Source: Desulfobulbaceae bacterium (lineage in GTDB: Bacteria > Desulfobacterota > Desulfobulbia > Desulfobulbales > Desulfocapsaceae). From it: a stretch of 42,294 nt of DNA. This document shows, one piece after another, positions 10,338-18,249 of this stretch; the stretch's first letter is position 1, and each line of letters opens with the position of its first letter. The stretch lies in contig WSXV01000018.1 of assembly GCA_009773475.1 (NCBI GenBank), forward strand, positions 1-42,294. The letters run 5' to 3'. The position numbers and the translations under genes are program-made. Under the pieces are notes generated by a model. It was not told the DNA's origin and did no database searches. It saw only the letters and a list, made by a program, of their open reading frames with translations.

Positions 10338-10546
10338 TTTTAATTAAATATGAAAGTTATAATAAAATATTAACATATAATTTGTTAATAAAATTATATT
10401 TATAAAAATAACATTCTGATATATTTATAAATATATGATAATTTATATTGATAAATATATCAATATTTAATAAAAAATTGATATATTTGCCAGTGACTTC
10501 CTGCCAATTTCAACTCAATTATGTAATAATTTTTTAGAAAAATTAA

Positions 10547-10586
10547 AAAAAAATCCTTTTCTTAAAAAAAAGAAAAGGATTTTTTT
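10547..10586 (-). terminator. Intrinsic terminator of the tusA-dsrE operon
   Basis: A 17-bp perfect stem (10547-10563 and 10570-10586) around a six-A loop, with core CCTTTTCTT/AAGAAAAGG and flanking A/T runs that give a U-tract on the - strand. It lies 18 bp beyond the stop of the 57-residue gene, where the leftward operon should end. Confidence 0.75.
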
Positions 10587-10604
10587 AACAAAATTAAAAA
10601 AATA

Positions 10605-10778
10605 TCACCACCAACAAACAGTTTTATCCGCGGAAAAAATTTTACTAATCAGTACATCATAATCTGGATTTTCAACATTTAAATGAAATTCATCAGATTC
10701 TCGGTCTCTATTTAATATTTGAACTAGGGTTTTTACGTCATTATTAGGCTCAGAACGATATACTTGCAAAATTTTCAT
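10605..10778 (-). CDS. 57-residue conserved-looking protein of the sulfur cluster, function unknown
   Basis: A small gene: starts MKILQVYRSE and ends SADKTVCWW. It has a good GGAG ribosome binding site seven bases before ATG and begins 16 bp after the stop of the 118-residue gene, so it is the last gene of the leftward tusA operon and is followed by a terminator. The start resembles the first beta strand of DsrE/DsrH-type folds, and the terminal Cys-Trp-Trp is unusual. I do not recognise a named family. It may be one of the small conserved hypothetical proteins that accompany YedE-TusA-DsrE clusters. No signal peptide or membrane segment. Confidence 0.75.
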   Translation of the reverse strand: MKILQVYRSEPNNDVKTLVQILNRDRESDEFHLNVENPDYDVLISKIFSADKTVCWW

Positions 10779-10794
10779 TATATAACTCCATTAA

Positions 10795-11151
10795 TTATTC
10801 GGCACAGGCGGCTGGGGGTTCATTGGTTTGTTTGGGTAAACCGTAAGGAATGATAAAATCTGCATCTCGCATAGCTTCCCCTAATTCTTCTAAGGATATT
10901 TCAGCTATAAGTTTATTACCTTCTTCATCCACACAATTATCAGGGGCAGGAGCACCACAAGAATAAACCTGACCCTCCATGTCTTTTACCCATGCAATAT
11001 TTTCACTCATATAGGTTGAAAAAGAAGGGAATTCCCCATTCATAATGATTGGAAAGGCATAATGGTTTTCGACTGCTAATCCAAGGCCAGAACGAATACC
11101 GTCGTTGCACATACGATTTGCTATTAAAATATATACTTTTAATGATTCCAT
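10795..11151 (-). CDS. DsrE-like small sulfur-relay protein (118 aa)
   Basis: The start is the ATG at 11151, with AAGGGG nine bases upstream; an open reading frame continues to 11322 but that extension only reads through the neighbouring gene. The product begins MESLKVYILIANRM and ends NEPPAACAE. The N-terminal beta strand, the central SCGAPAPDNC segment with two cysteines and the late segment ADFIIPYGLPK fit a DsrE/DsrF-like fold, but identity to known families is not clear to me. It follows another DsrE-like gene by 13 bp. A role in cytoplasmic persulfide handling with TusA is inferred from context. Confidence 0.7.
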   Translation of the reverse strand: MESLKVYILIANRMCNDGIRSGLGLAVENHYAFPIIMNGEFPSFSTYMSENIAWVKDMEGQVYSCGAPAPDNCVDEEGNKLIAEISLEELGEAMRDADFIIPYGLPKQTNEPPAACAE

Positions 11152-11164
11152 TTTGTTATACCCC

Positions 11165-11497
11165 TTATAATACAATGTACTTGCTGCATTCGTCCAACAG
11201 AGCACCATGGAAAGCCTGAGTTCGCATTTGTTTCGCAGATAATCCGGCGGGAATATCTGCAGCAGAATCATATCCTTCGCAAGTATAACTATCGGCACAG
11301 ATAGCAATATTTTCTTCACCACAATTTTCAGCTAAAGCTTTGAAGCGAGGATCTTTGGTAAGGTGAATAGATTTGAAGGTAAAAAAAATCATTGGTTGTT
11401 TGCCAGCTTTTTCGGCGGCATTAGCAATTCCTACAACATGGCGCATGTTTTGCGGCGAAGTTACAAAAATTGCCAGTTTATTTGGATCAGCAGACAT
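11165..11497 (-). CDS. DsrE family protein (110 aa)
   Basis: A perfect AGGAGG lies eight bases before the ATG. The protein reads MSADPNKLAIFVTSPQNMRH, then a helix with AAEKAGKQPMIFFTFKSIHL, a cysteine-containing stretch CADSYTCEGYD and a C-terminal FHGALLDECSKYIVL. The alternation of short beta strands with helices and the position of the cysteines fit DsrE-like sulfur carriers, which pass persulfide to or from TusA. It lies 42 bp behind tusA in the same transcript. Confidence 0.75.
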   Translation of the reverse strand: MSADPNKLAIFVTSPQNMRHVVGIANAAEKAGKQPMIFFTFKSIHLTKDPRFKALAENCGEENIAICADSYTCEGYDSAADIPAGLSAKQMRTQAFHGALLDECSKYIVL

Positions 11498-11539
11498 TAG
11501 CTTTATCCTCCTTAAGGGAATAATTAAAAAAAGAAAAAA

Positions 11540-11797
11540 TTAACCTTTTTTAACAAAAAAGCTCATATAGCCAGATTGCTCTTTCTCCCCTAAATATTCA
11601 TGTCCTCCGCGAGCACACCAACCTGGGATATCATTACGTGAGCCTGGATCTGTTCCGTCTATTTGAAGAATTTCCCCTGATTTTATTTTACCAATTTCTT
11701 TTTTGGTACGTAAAAGAGGCATTGGGCAACTTAATCCTTTTGCGTCAAGGGTAGCTGTTACTGTTAATCCTTCTGGGGCAACTTTGATATCACTCAT
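11540..11797 (-). CDS. tusA: TusA/SirA-like sulfur carrier protein
   Basis: 85 residues. The signature LDAKGLSCPMPLLRTKKEI holds the CPxP motif (C25) whose cysteine carries persulfide sulfur in TusA proteins. EILQIDGTDPGSRNDIPGWC is the usual second half. AGGAG precedes ATG by six bases. It is the first gene of the leftward operon tusA, dsrE-like, dsrE-like, 57-aa gene, and is divergent from the YedE-like permease. TusA next to YedE/YeeE and DsrE is typical of import and relay of reduced sulfur. A second cysteine (C61 in GWCARGG) is also present. Confidence 0.9.
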   Translation of the reverse strand: MSDIKVAPEGLTVTATLDAKGLSCPMPLLRTKKEIGKIKSGEILQIDGTDPGSRNDIPGWCARGGHEYLGEKEQSGYMSFFVKKG

Positions 11798-11827
11798 TTT
11801 TTTCTCCTATAAAAATAAAATAAAAAA

Positions 11828-11847
11828 GGTATAAAAAATTTTATACC
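11828..11847. promoter_or_regulatory. Palindrome in the tusA leader, candidate operator
   Basis: GGTATAAAA-AA-TTTTATACC is a perfect 9-bp dyad with two-base centre. It lies 31-50 bp upstream of the tusA ATG and just downstream of the predicted promoter, where a repressor would block transcription. No T-run follows, so it is not a terminator. Confidence 0.4.
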
Positions 11848-11868
11848 AGTAAAATACATATTTAATGA

Positions 11869-11896
11869 ATTATAGCGTAAATAATTTGAATAACAA
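11869..11896 (-). promoter_or_regulatory. Predicted sigma-70 promoter of the tusA operon
   Basis: On the - strand a perfect -10 TATAAT (11869-11874) is preceded by a 16-base spacer and a -35-like TTGTTA (11891-11896). Transcription would begin near 11862, about 65 bases before the tusA ATG. Confidence 0.45.
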
Positions 11897-11970
11897 ATTA
11901 ATCTTTTAGTTTTATTTTGCTATACTTTAAAATTAGGTGAAAAACAATATAATAATGAATGGTTGTTCAT

Positions 11971-12016
11971 TTTATTTTTAATTAATAATACTTCGTATTT
12001 ATTAATTAAAAATAAA
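11971..12016. repeat. Imperfect long hairpin in the divergent tusA/yedE gap
   Basis: Arms TTTATTTTTAATTAATAATA (11971-11990, continuing with C) and its complement at 11995-12016 pair over 21 positions with one bulged T and a TTC loop. The 331-bp divergent gap 11798-12128 otherwise holds promoters: on + a TTGACA at 12047-12052 is the best -35 for the permease, with only a poor -10 (near 12070). Confidence 0.5.
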
Positions 12017-12128
12017 TGTTTTATGTTTAGTTTTTTTTGTAGATACTTGACAAAAGCTCTTGGTGGGGTTAATCAAAATTTATTTTTCTTTAGGTTCTTT
12101 TAAATTTTTTTTAAAAAAGGAGGGGGGA

Positions 12129-13373
12129 ATGAGTGAAGAAAATGTAATGATGGAGAAGGTGAAAGATTTTTATAAAATTATGTGTCGATCTGAATGGAAT
12201 GCTACTATTACCGGTGTCTTGGTAGCTTTTTTGTCTGTTATGATTATGGCTTGGTGGCGTCCTTGGGGAGCAGTTGGTGCCATTAGAAATTGGGGTGACT
12301 GGATTATGTATGGGATTACCAGTCTTACTGGCGCTGAATTTAGTTTTTTCAGCTATTATGTAAAAGCACCTAAGTCTATTTTTCAGGATTCTGGATCAAT
12401 CATTGGCATTGGATTTGTAACAGGTGCTTTTATTTCCGCTTGTCTGGGTAGGGATTTTGCTTTTCGAATTCCCCCTTATCGTGAAATGATTAAAGCTATG
12501 ATAGCTGGAGTGTTAATGGGCATAGGTGCAACATTGGCTGGTGGGTGTAATGTTGGTGGTATGTATAACGCGATTGGTAATTTGGCAGCAAATGGTTTTA
12601 CCATGTGGATTGGTTTGGTGGCTGGTGTTCTTTTAGGTTTGAAATTATTATACATAGAGATGGAATATATTACCTGGGGTGATGGTGGTTCAGCGACCAT
12701 AGAATTACCAAGTTTATTGCTCTATGTACTTGGTATTGCTGCCTTAGGAGGTATTGTTTGGGGGGCGTATACTTTTGCTGGAAAGACCGACGACGAATAT
12801 TTAGCAACTCTCAGTGGGGTTATTCTTATTGCTACTGCGCTGGGATATGTCATGCAGCGCGGTCGTTGGTGTATGGTCCAAGGGTTTCGCGAACCGCATA
12901 TGACTGGTGATTGTACGATGGCAAAATCTGTTGCACTTTCTATTATTATTGTGGCTATCGGTGCCGCAGTTTTAAAGTATTCCGTCCCCCTCCGAGCGGA
13001 GGGATTGGCTGTGCTTGATCCTGCCCATTATGTGCGTGGAACCTTTGGTTGGGGGTCTATTGTTGGTGGTTTTATTTTTGGGCTGGGGGCCATGCTCGCC
13101 GGGGGTTGTGGATCCGGTACGTTATGGCGTGTTGGTGAAGGACAAGTAAAGCTGATTATGGTGGTTCCATTTTTTGCAGTTTCCAATTCCATTATGACTT
13201 CCTGGTTTAAGGCGAATGATTTTGAGGGTCGTGGCCTCCTTGGTTCGCAGGTCTATCTCCCTGATTTTATGGGATACGGTGGTACATTGTTTTTTATTGC
13301 GGCCATTATGATGGTTTGGTATCTGGTGGTTACCTGGAACGAGGAAACGAATAAATTGATTGTACCCATGTGA
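12129..13373 (+). CDS. YeeE/YedE-like sulfur-compound membrane permease
   Basis: 414 residues from the ATG at 12129, which has GGAGG just upstream (AAGGAGGGGGGA); an outer in-frame start at 12060 lacks support. The protein is almost wholly hydrophobic with about ten membrane segments. It has the two conserved half-motifs of the family: ATLAGGCNVGGMYNAIG near residue 140 and AMLAGGCGSGTLWRVGEG near residue 325, plus QRGRWCMVQGFRE. In thiosulfate-importing relatives the GGC cysteines lie on the substrate path. The double-domain length is that of YedE. Divergent neighbours are tusA and dsrE genes. Substrate (thiosulfate, sulfide, polysulfide or selenium species) cannot be decided from sequence. 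Confidence 0.88.
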   Translation: MSEENVMMEKVKDFYKIMCRSEWNATITGVLVAFLSVMIMAWWRPWGAVGAIRNWGDWIMYGITSLTGAEFSFFSYYVKAPKSIFQDSGSIIGIGFVTGAFISACLGRDFAFRIPPYREMIKAMIAGVLMGIGATLAGGCNVGGMYNAIGNLAANGFTMWIGLVAGVLLGLKLLYIEMEYITWGDGGSATIELPSLLLYVLGIAALGGIVWGAYTFAGKTDDEYLATLSGVILIATALGYVMQRGRWCMVQGFREPHMTGDCTMAKSVALSIIIVAIGAAVLKYSVPLRAEGLAVLDPAHYVRGTFGWGSIVGGFIFGLGAMLAGGCGSGTLWRVGEGQVKLIMVVPFFAVSNSIMTSWFKANDFEGRGLLGSQVYLPDFMGYGGTLFFIAAIMMVWYLVVTWNEETNKLIVPM

Positions 13374-13402
13374 TATTTTTCCCATAGAACAGTTCATTTT
13401 TT

Positions 13403-13446
13403 AAGTCGCAACTCCAGAGACAATCAGGGGTTGCGACTTTTTTTTT
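13403..13446 (+). terminator. Intrinsic terminator after the YedE-like gene
   Basis: Stem 13403-13415 (AAGTCGCAACTCC) with 13427-13439 (GGGGTTGCGACTT), one G-T pair, 11-base loop, then nine T. It lies 30 bp beyond the permease stop and isolates the sulfur cluster from the next operon. Confidence 0.85.
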
Positions 13447-13466
13447 GAAAAAAGGAGAAGGGGTCT

Positions 13467-14051
13467 TTGAACGAACCAGCTCTCACACGAAAAATAACCT
13501 TGGCAGCCCGTGACAGTTTGTCTTGGCGTGATCGCCAAATCATGAGTGACAGGATAGTTAAAAATATTTTATTGCTGAAAGAGATTGAATCCAGCAAAAC
13601 ACTTTTTCTTTATGTAGCTTTTCGTTCTGAGGTTGAAACGATTAATCTTATAAAAGAATTACTTCTGCGAGGGAAACAAGTGGTGGTTCCTGTTACTTTG
13701 GTTTCAGAGAAGCGACTGCTTCCGGTGGAAATCCGCGATGTGGATAAAGACCTAGTCCCCGGTTATTGCTCCATACCTGAACCACGATTAGAGCTAAGAT
13801 CGAGTCATGTAATAGAAAGTAGTAAGATTGATACCATTTTTTTGCCTGGTTCTGTTTTTGATGAAGAGGGAGGCAGAATGGGCTACGGGGGGGGGTATTA
13901 TGACCGTTTCATGGCATACGAGGCTCCCTTAGCCAAAAGGATTGGTCTGGCTTTTGAGATGCAGATGGTGGATAAATTAACTCTACAGACCCATGATGAG
14001 TTCCTTGATCTTATTGTTACTGAAAAAAGACTTATTCGAAGAACACGATAA
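13467..14051 (+). CDS. 5-formyltetrahydrofolate cyclo-ligase
   Basis: 194 residues. It converts 5-formyl-THF to 5,10-methenyl-THF with ATP, recycling a folate by-product. The signature [15 protein letters not shown] is near residue 135 and [14 protein letters not shown] is as expected for the family (YgfA/MTHFS). The start is a TTG at 13467 with AAGGAG about nine bases upstream; no better in-frame start exists. The next gene starts 22 bp after the stop. Cytoplasmic. Confidence 0.92.
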   Translation: MNEPALTRKITLAARDSLSWRDRQIMSDRIVKNILLLKEIESSKTLFLYVAFRSEVETINLIKELLLRGKQVVVPVTLVSEKRLLPVEIRDVDKDLVPGYCSIPEPRLELRSSHVIESSKIDTIFLPGSVFDEEGGRMGYGGGYYDRFMAYEAPLAKRIGLAFEMQMVDKLTLQTHDEFLDLIVTEKRLIRRTR

Positions 14052-14073
14052 TAAGTGTGCAGGGAGGAGAAAT

Positions 14074-15138
14074 ATGCGAACAACAGCGATATTTAAAAAT
14101 TCTCTTTTCTTAAAGCATGATCCTGGATTTGATCATGTCGAATCTCCGGAACGGTTAAAGGGTATCTATAAACTCCTAGATGATGATTTGTTCCGCGATC
14201 ATTTCCTCACTCCTAATTTTTCCCCGGCATCCCATGAGCTCATAGGTTTGAATCATTCGCAAACCCTGATTAAAAGAGTGTCGCAAACTGCAGGTAAAAA
14301 ATTCGACAGTCTTGACCCGGATACACAAACCTCCCCGGATTCCTATACCGCTGCCTGCCTTGCTGTCGGGGCTCTGGTCAAGGGGGTTGATATGATTATG
14401 GATGGCACCATCAATAACGGTTTTGCCTTGGTCCGTCCACCAGGACATCATGCTGAAAAAAATAAGTCCATGGGGTTTTGCCTTTTTAACAATGTGGCCA
14501 TAGCCGCCCATTATGCTCTCCAGATTCTTGGTTTGGACAGGGTGATGATTGTGGACTGGGATCTGCATCATGGTAATGGTACCCAGCATTCGTTTTATGA
14601 AAGTGATAAAGTCCTTTATCTTTCGACCCATCAGTATCCTTATTATCCTGGTACCGGTTCCCTCCTGGAGACAGGTCAAGGGCAGGGAGAAGGGTTTACG
14701 GTGAATATTCCTTTACCCGGATATCAAGGTGACGCGGAGTTTGCGACAATTTTTAACGATATAGTGCTGCCCATTGGACGCGAGTATAAACCTCAACTTG
14801 TTTTGGTATCCGCAGGATTTGATATATACCGGGGGGATCCTTTAGGTACAATGGAGGTGACAACACAAGGCATTGCTTATATAACGAGGGTTCTTGTCCA
14901 GTTGGCTGAAGAGGTTTGCGATGGACGTTTGTTGATAACCCTTGAGGGGGGATACACAACAGAGGGCCAGCGAGACGGTATCCTGGCTGTTCTTGGTGAA
15001 CTTTATGGTCAGAATATTGATACCGGCTATCCAACCAGTCTGAAAAACGAGACAGCTCTTTTTTTAAGTCAAAAAAAATCATCCCATCCAGCCATACAAC
15101 AGGCGTGGGATGTTGCAAAAAAAAATTGGAAAATGTAA
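14074..15138 (+). CDS. Histone-deacetylase-superfamily hydrolase (acetoin utilisation/AphA type)
   Basis: 354 residues from the ATG at 14074, with GGGAGGAG five bases upstream; the frame continues further out but without a ribosome site. Zinc-dependent deacylase fold: [20 protein letters not shown] carries the active-site histidine pair, [11 protein letters not shown] supplies two zinc ligands (Asp and His), [13 protein letters not shown] supplies the third aspartate, and LEGGY closes the site. Many homologues have DAH after the third ligand; here it is DIY. Bacterial members remove acetyl groups from lysines or polyamines; the substrate here is unknown. It lies in a run of closely spaced genes reading right. 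Confidence 0.9.
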   Translation: MRTTAIFKNSLFLKHDPGFDHVESPERLKGIYKLLDDDLFRDHFLTPNFSPASHELIGLNHSQTLIKRVSQTAGKKFDSLDPDTQTSPDSYTAACLAVGALVKGVDMIMDGTINNGFALVRPPGHHAEKNKSMGFCLFNNVAIAAHYALQILGLDRVMIVDWDLHHGNGTQHSFYESDKVLYLSTHQYPYYPGTGSLLETGQGQGEGFTVNIPLPGYQGDAEFATIFNDIVLPIGREYKPQLVLVSAGFDIYRGDPLGTMEVTTQGIAYITRVLVQLAEEVCDGRLLITLEGGYTTEGQRDGILAVLGELYGQNIDTGYPTSLKNETALFLSQKKSSHPAIQQAWDVAKKNWKM

Positions 15139-15182
15139 GGTCTTCTAAATTATTTTACTCGTAAACGTGACAGGGGGAGAGT

Positions 15183-16253
15183 TTGGAAGGCAGGAAGGCA
15201 AAAATATTACTTGCAGATGATGACATAACAGCTCGGAGTACTGTATCCACAGTACTGGAGATGTTTGGTCATACTGTCAAAACTGTTGCGGACGGCAAAG
15301 ATGTTATTGATATTGTGGATAATTCTTACGATGTAATTATTCTCGATATCAATATGGTTGATATGGGGGGATTTGAAACGATCAAGGTTTTAAATGCCCG
15401 TCAGTATAATATCCCGGTTTTATTTTTGACTGGGATTGGTTCGATGGAATATGTGGTGCAGGCCATAAACCTCGGGGGATATGATTTTTTAACAAAACCC
15501 ATTGAAGATCTTGATATTTTTAATGTCAAGATTCGTAGGGCCATAGAAAAAAGAACCTTTATTCTCCGAGAAAAGAACTATAAAAAATCTTTAGAGTTGG
15601 AAGTTCGGGATAAAACCCAGGAGTTGGAAGAGACTAATAGACTATTACTCACTTATAGTCATAGTCTGGAAAATGCCACAGTTCAATTGATGAGCAGTCT
15701 GCAAAATGCCATGGAGGAAAAAGATTATTACACCGCGGGGCATACCATGCGGGTAACGGAATATGCTTTAATGCTTGGTCTTGCCATGAATTTATCGGAA
15801 AAAGAGCTGGTGGTGTTGCGAAGAGCTTCTCAGTTTCATGATATCGGAAAATTAGTTATTGATCTTTCCTGTATCCAGAAGCCGGGGAAATTAAATGACG
15901 AAGAATGGACACTCATCAGGAAACATCCTGTTGTTGGTGCTAACATTATTCAACCATTAGGATTTATGGATCGCGAGCAGTTTATTGTTAGGCATCATCA
16001 TGAGCGGATGGATGGTAAGGGGTATCCAGATGGCCTGATGGGCGAAGATCTGGATCAATTGACCAAGATTCTTATCGTGGTGGATAGTTATGACGCTATG
16101 ACCTCAAGGCGAAATTATCGCCGCAATATGAATATGGACGAGGCCCTTGATGAACTGCAACTGCATTCCGGGACACAGTTTGATGGCGAAACGGTGGATG
16201 TTTTTTCTCATGCGGTTCGGGATTTTGTGCTTACTTATAATGTCTCGCTATAA
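15183..16253 (+). CDS. Response regulator with HD-GYP cyclic-di-GMP phosphodiesterase domain
   Basis: 356 residues, TTG start with a GGGGGAGAG site just upstream. The receiver domain has the acidic cluster D12-D14, phospho-acceptor D55 (VIILDINM), T83 and K105. A coiled linker runs about 125-165. The HD-GYP domain spans about 175-350, with H187, HD at 219-220 followed by IGK, and HHERMDGKGYPDG at 272-284. All residues known to bind the metal centre appear intact, so it should hydrolyse c-di-GMP when activated. No partner histidine kinase is adjacent, so it is an orphan regulator. Cytoplasmic. Confidence 0.93.
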   Translation: MEGRKAKILLADDDITARSTVSTVLEMFGHTVKTVADGKDVIDIVDNSYDVIILDINMVDMGGFETIKVLNARQYNIPVLFLTGIGSMEYVVQAINLGGYDFLTKPIEDLDIFNVKIRRAIEKRTFILREKNYKKSLELEVRDKTQELEETNRLLLTYSHSLENATVQLMSSLQNAMEEKDYYTAGHTMRVTEYALMLGLAMNLSEKELVVLRRASQFHDIGKLVIDLSCIQKPGKLNDEEWTLIRKHPVVGANIIQPLGFMDREQFIVRHHHERMDGKGYPDGLMGEDLDQLTKILIVVDSYDAMTSRRNYRRNMNMDEALDELQLHSGTQFDGETVDVFSHAVRDFVLTYNVSL

Positions 16254-16289
16254 TTTATCGGGATATCATGCAGTGGAGGTTGGCAAGGA

Positions 16290-16574
16290 GTGGCAATAAC
16301 AAAAGAGGAAGTTGAACGGGTGGCTCATCTAGCTCGGTTGCATTTGAGTGAGCAGGAGCTTGTCACCATGACCAGTCAATTGGATACGATCCTTTCCTAT
16401 GTGACCAAACTTAACGAGCTGGATACTGTTGGGGTGCAACCGATGACCCATGCCTTTTCTGTTTCCAATGCTTTTCGTGAGGATCAGGTTTGTGATTCAC
16501 TTGGCAGGGAAGAGGCCTTGGCGAATTCCCTATGTCAGAATGGTGAAACTTTTGTGGTTCCTAAAATTATTTAG
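16290..16574 (+). CDS. gatC: Aspartyl/glutamyl-tRNA amidotransferase subunit C
   Basis: 94 residues, GTG start within a GGAG-rich leader. It begins MAITKEEVERVAHLARLHLS and contains LDTILSYVTKLNELDTVGVQPMTHA, the GatC hallmark. GatC stabilises the GatA-GatB complex that converts Glu-tRNA(Gln) and Asp-tRNA(Asn) to the amidated forms. gatA follows after an unusually long 160-bp gap in which I see no gene or hairpin. gatB is not in this window. Confidence 0.95.
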   Translation: MAITKEEVERVAHLARLHLSEQELVTMTSQLDTILSYVTKLNELDTVGVQPMTHAFSVSNAFREDQVCDSLGREEALANSLCQNGETFVVPKII

Positions 16575-16734
16575 GAATCGCTATCCAAGAATCCTTAAGG
16601 TTTTCTTTTTTGTTCAACCCCACCATTTTTTGTTGTCTGCTCATAACCAAACCAAAGAGTCGACATGCCTGGAGAAAGGACATGGTTGACAATGTTTTTT
16701 TCAAGGAATAAGCAAAGATTTTTTTGAGGTATAG

Positions 16735-18204
16735 ATGAACCCTTATGAATTGACCATTGCCCAGGCAAGAGAGCAACTGGTTGCCGGCAATCTTTCATCT
16801 CGTGAGTTGACCCAGAGCTGTCTTGATCGTATTGAGGCGGTTGATGGCAGGATCAAGGCTTTTTTGGTAGTGAACCCTGAGCAGGCATTATTACAGGCTG
16901 ATGAAGCTGATAAGACTCGGGCTTATGGCAAGGTTGGTAACCTGTGCGGTATTCCGCTTTCCATTAAGGATTTACTGTGTACCAAGGGAACTGCCACAAC
17001 CTGTGGTTCAAGGATGCTTGAGCATTTTGTTCCCCCCTATGATGCGACGGTTGTGGCAAAATTGAAAGGGCAGGGGGCGGTAATTCTTGGCAAGGTGGCC
17101 ATGGATGAATTCGCCATGGGTTCAACATCAGAGAGTTGTGTTTTTGGGGTTCCTGAAAATCCATGGAAGCCGGGATACGTGAGTGGTGGATCTTCTGGTG
17201 GTTCAGCGGCATCGGTGGCTGCTTTGGAGTGTCCAGGTTCTCTTGGGTCTGATACCGGTGGCTCCATTCGTCAACCCGCCTCTCTTTGTGGTATTGTGGG
17301 GATAAAACCAACGTATGGCCTGGTATCGCGCTATGGCTTGGTGGCTTTTGCCTCCTCTCTGGATCAGATTGGTCCGCTTACTCGTGATGTCACTGATTGC
17401 GCCTTGATGTTGAATGCGATCAGTGGATATGACCCCAAAGACTCTACTTCTGTCAGGCGGGAAACGCCTGATTACTGCACGTCTCTAGTTGATGGCTTGC
17501 AAGGGATGCGAGTGGGGGTGCCCCACGAATATTTTGGAGAGGGATTAGATCCTGAGGTTCGGGCAATCGTAACGCACGGCATTGAAATTTTACGGGAGGC
17601 CGGGGCAGAGATTGTCCAGGTGTCACTGCCCCGGACGGATTACTGTGTTGCGGTGTATTATCTCATAGCCACGGCCGAAGCCAGTTCCAACTTGGCTCGT
17701 TATGACGGGGTGTCTTATGGCTATCGAGATCTGGATGCCAAGTCGCTCATGGAGATGTATAAAGAAACCCGTTCAAAAGGATTCGGAGCAGAAGTAAAAC
17801 GACGGATCCTTATAGGCACTTACGCCCTGTCTGCTGGATATTATGATGCCTATTATAAAAAGGCCTCCCAGGTTCGAACCTTGATTTTGGGTGATTTTAA
17901 TCGGGCCTTTGAGCAGTGTGATGTTCTTATTTCCCCTGTAGTCCCCACTCCTGCCTGGAAAATAGGCGAGAAGGCTGATAATCCCCTTGCTATGTATCTG
18001 TCTGATGTGCTTACGATTTCTGCCAATCTTGCTGGTATTCCCGGAATTTCGGTTCCTGGTGGATTCAGTCGCGATGGATTGCCCATTGGCATTCAACTGC
18101 AGGGGCCGCATTTCCGGGAAGATTCATTATTCAAGGTTGCTCATAACTTGGAGCGAGGCCTTGGCCTTCCTCCTCAACGACCAGAAGTTGCCCGAATGGA
18201 TTGA
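16735..18204 (+). CDS. gatA: Glutamyl-tRNA(Gln) amidotransferase subunit A
   Basis: 489 residues. GatA is the amidase that frees ammonia from glutamine. The Ser-cisSer-Lys triad is visible: lysine in PLSIKDLLCTKG near residue 80, the glycine/serine-rich SGGSSGGSAASVAA near 155, and nucleophile-region GSDTGGSIRQPA near 175. GAGGT lies seven bases before the ATG. It follows gatC; hisC begins 45 bp after its stop. The chain ends in a normal family C terminus. Confidence 0.97.
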   Translation: MNPYELTIAQAREQLVAGNLSSRELTQSCLDRIEAVDGRIKAFLVVNPEQALLQADEADKTRAYGKVGNLCGIPLSIKDLLCTKGTATTCGSRMLEHFVPPYDATVVAKLKGQGAVILGKVAMDEFAMGSTSESCVFGVPENPWKPGYVSGGSSGGSAASVAALECPGSLGSDTGGSIRQPASLCGIVGIKPTYGLVSRYGLVAFASSLDQIGPLTRDVTDCALMLNAISGYDPKDSTSVRRETPDYCTSLVDGLQGMRVGVPHEYFGEGLDPEVRAIVTHGIEILREAGAEIVQVSLPRTDYCVAVYYLIATAEASSNLARYDGVSYGYRDLDAKSLMEMYKETRSKGFGAEVKRRILIGTYALSAGYYDAYYKKASQVRTLILGDFNRAFEQCDVLISPVVPTPAWKIGEKADNPLAMYLSDVLTISANLAGIPGISVPGGFSRDGLPIGIQLQGPHFREDSLFKVAHNLERGLGLPPQRPEVARMD

Positions 18205-18249
18205 CATTGAAGATAGTACGATTGTTGCATCTGAGTGAAAGGGATAGAA

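Larger units (their letters stand above)
10197..10604. other. AT-rich gap upstream of dnaN; candidate origin or promoter region
   Basis: This 408-bp gap has no plausible gene. It holds the 28-bp hairpin at 10279-10337 and the terminator at 10547-10586. Between them (about 10338-10540) lies an extremely AT-rich stretch with repeated TTGATA-ATATAT words, including the dyad TTGATA-AATA-TATCAA near 10450. The dnaN promoter must lie here. I see no match to the DnaA box TTATCCACA. The strand-composition switch discussed in the findings makes an origin possible. Confidence 0.35.

Noticed and set aside
10600..10640. TTATCCGCG as a DnaA box
   Set aside because: Two mismatches to TTATCCACA and it lies inside the 57-residue gene.
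17870..17881. T-loop-like word GGTTCGAACC, hinting at a tRNA gene
   Set aside because: It lies in the well-supported gatA frame and no cloverleaf arms surround it.
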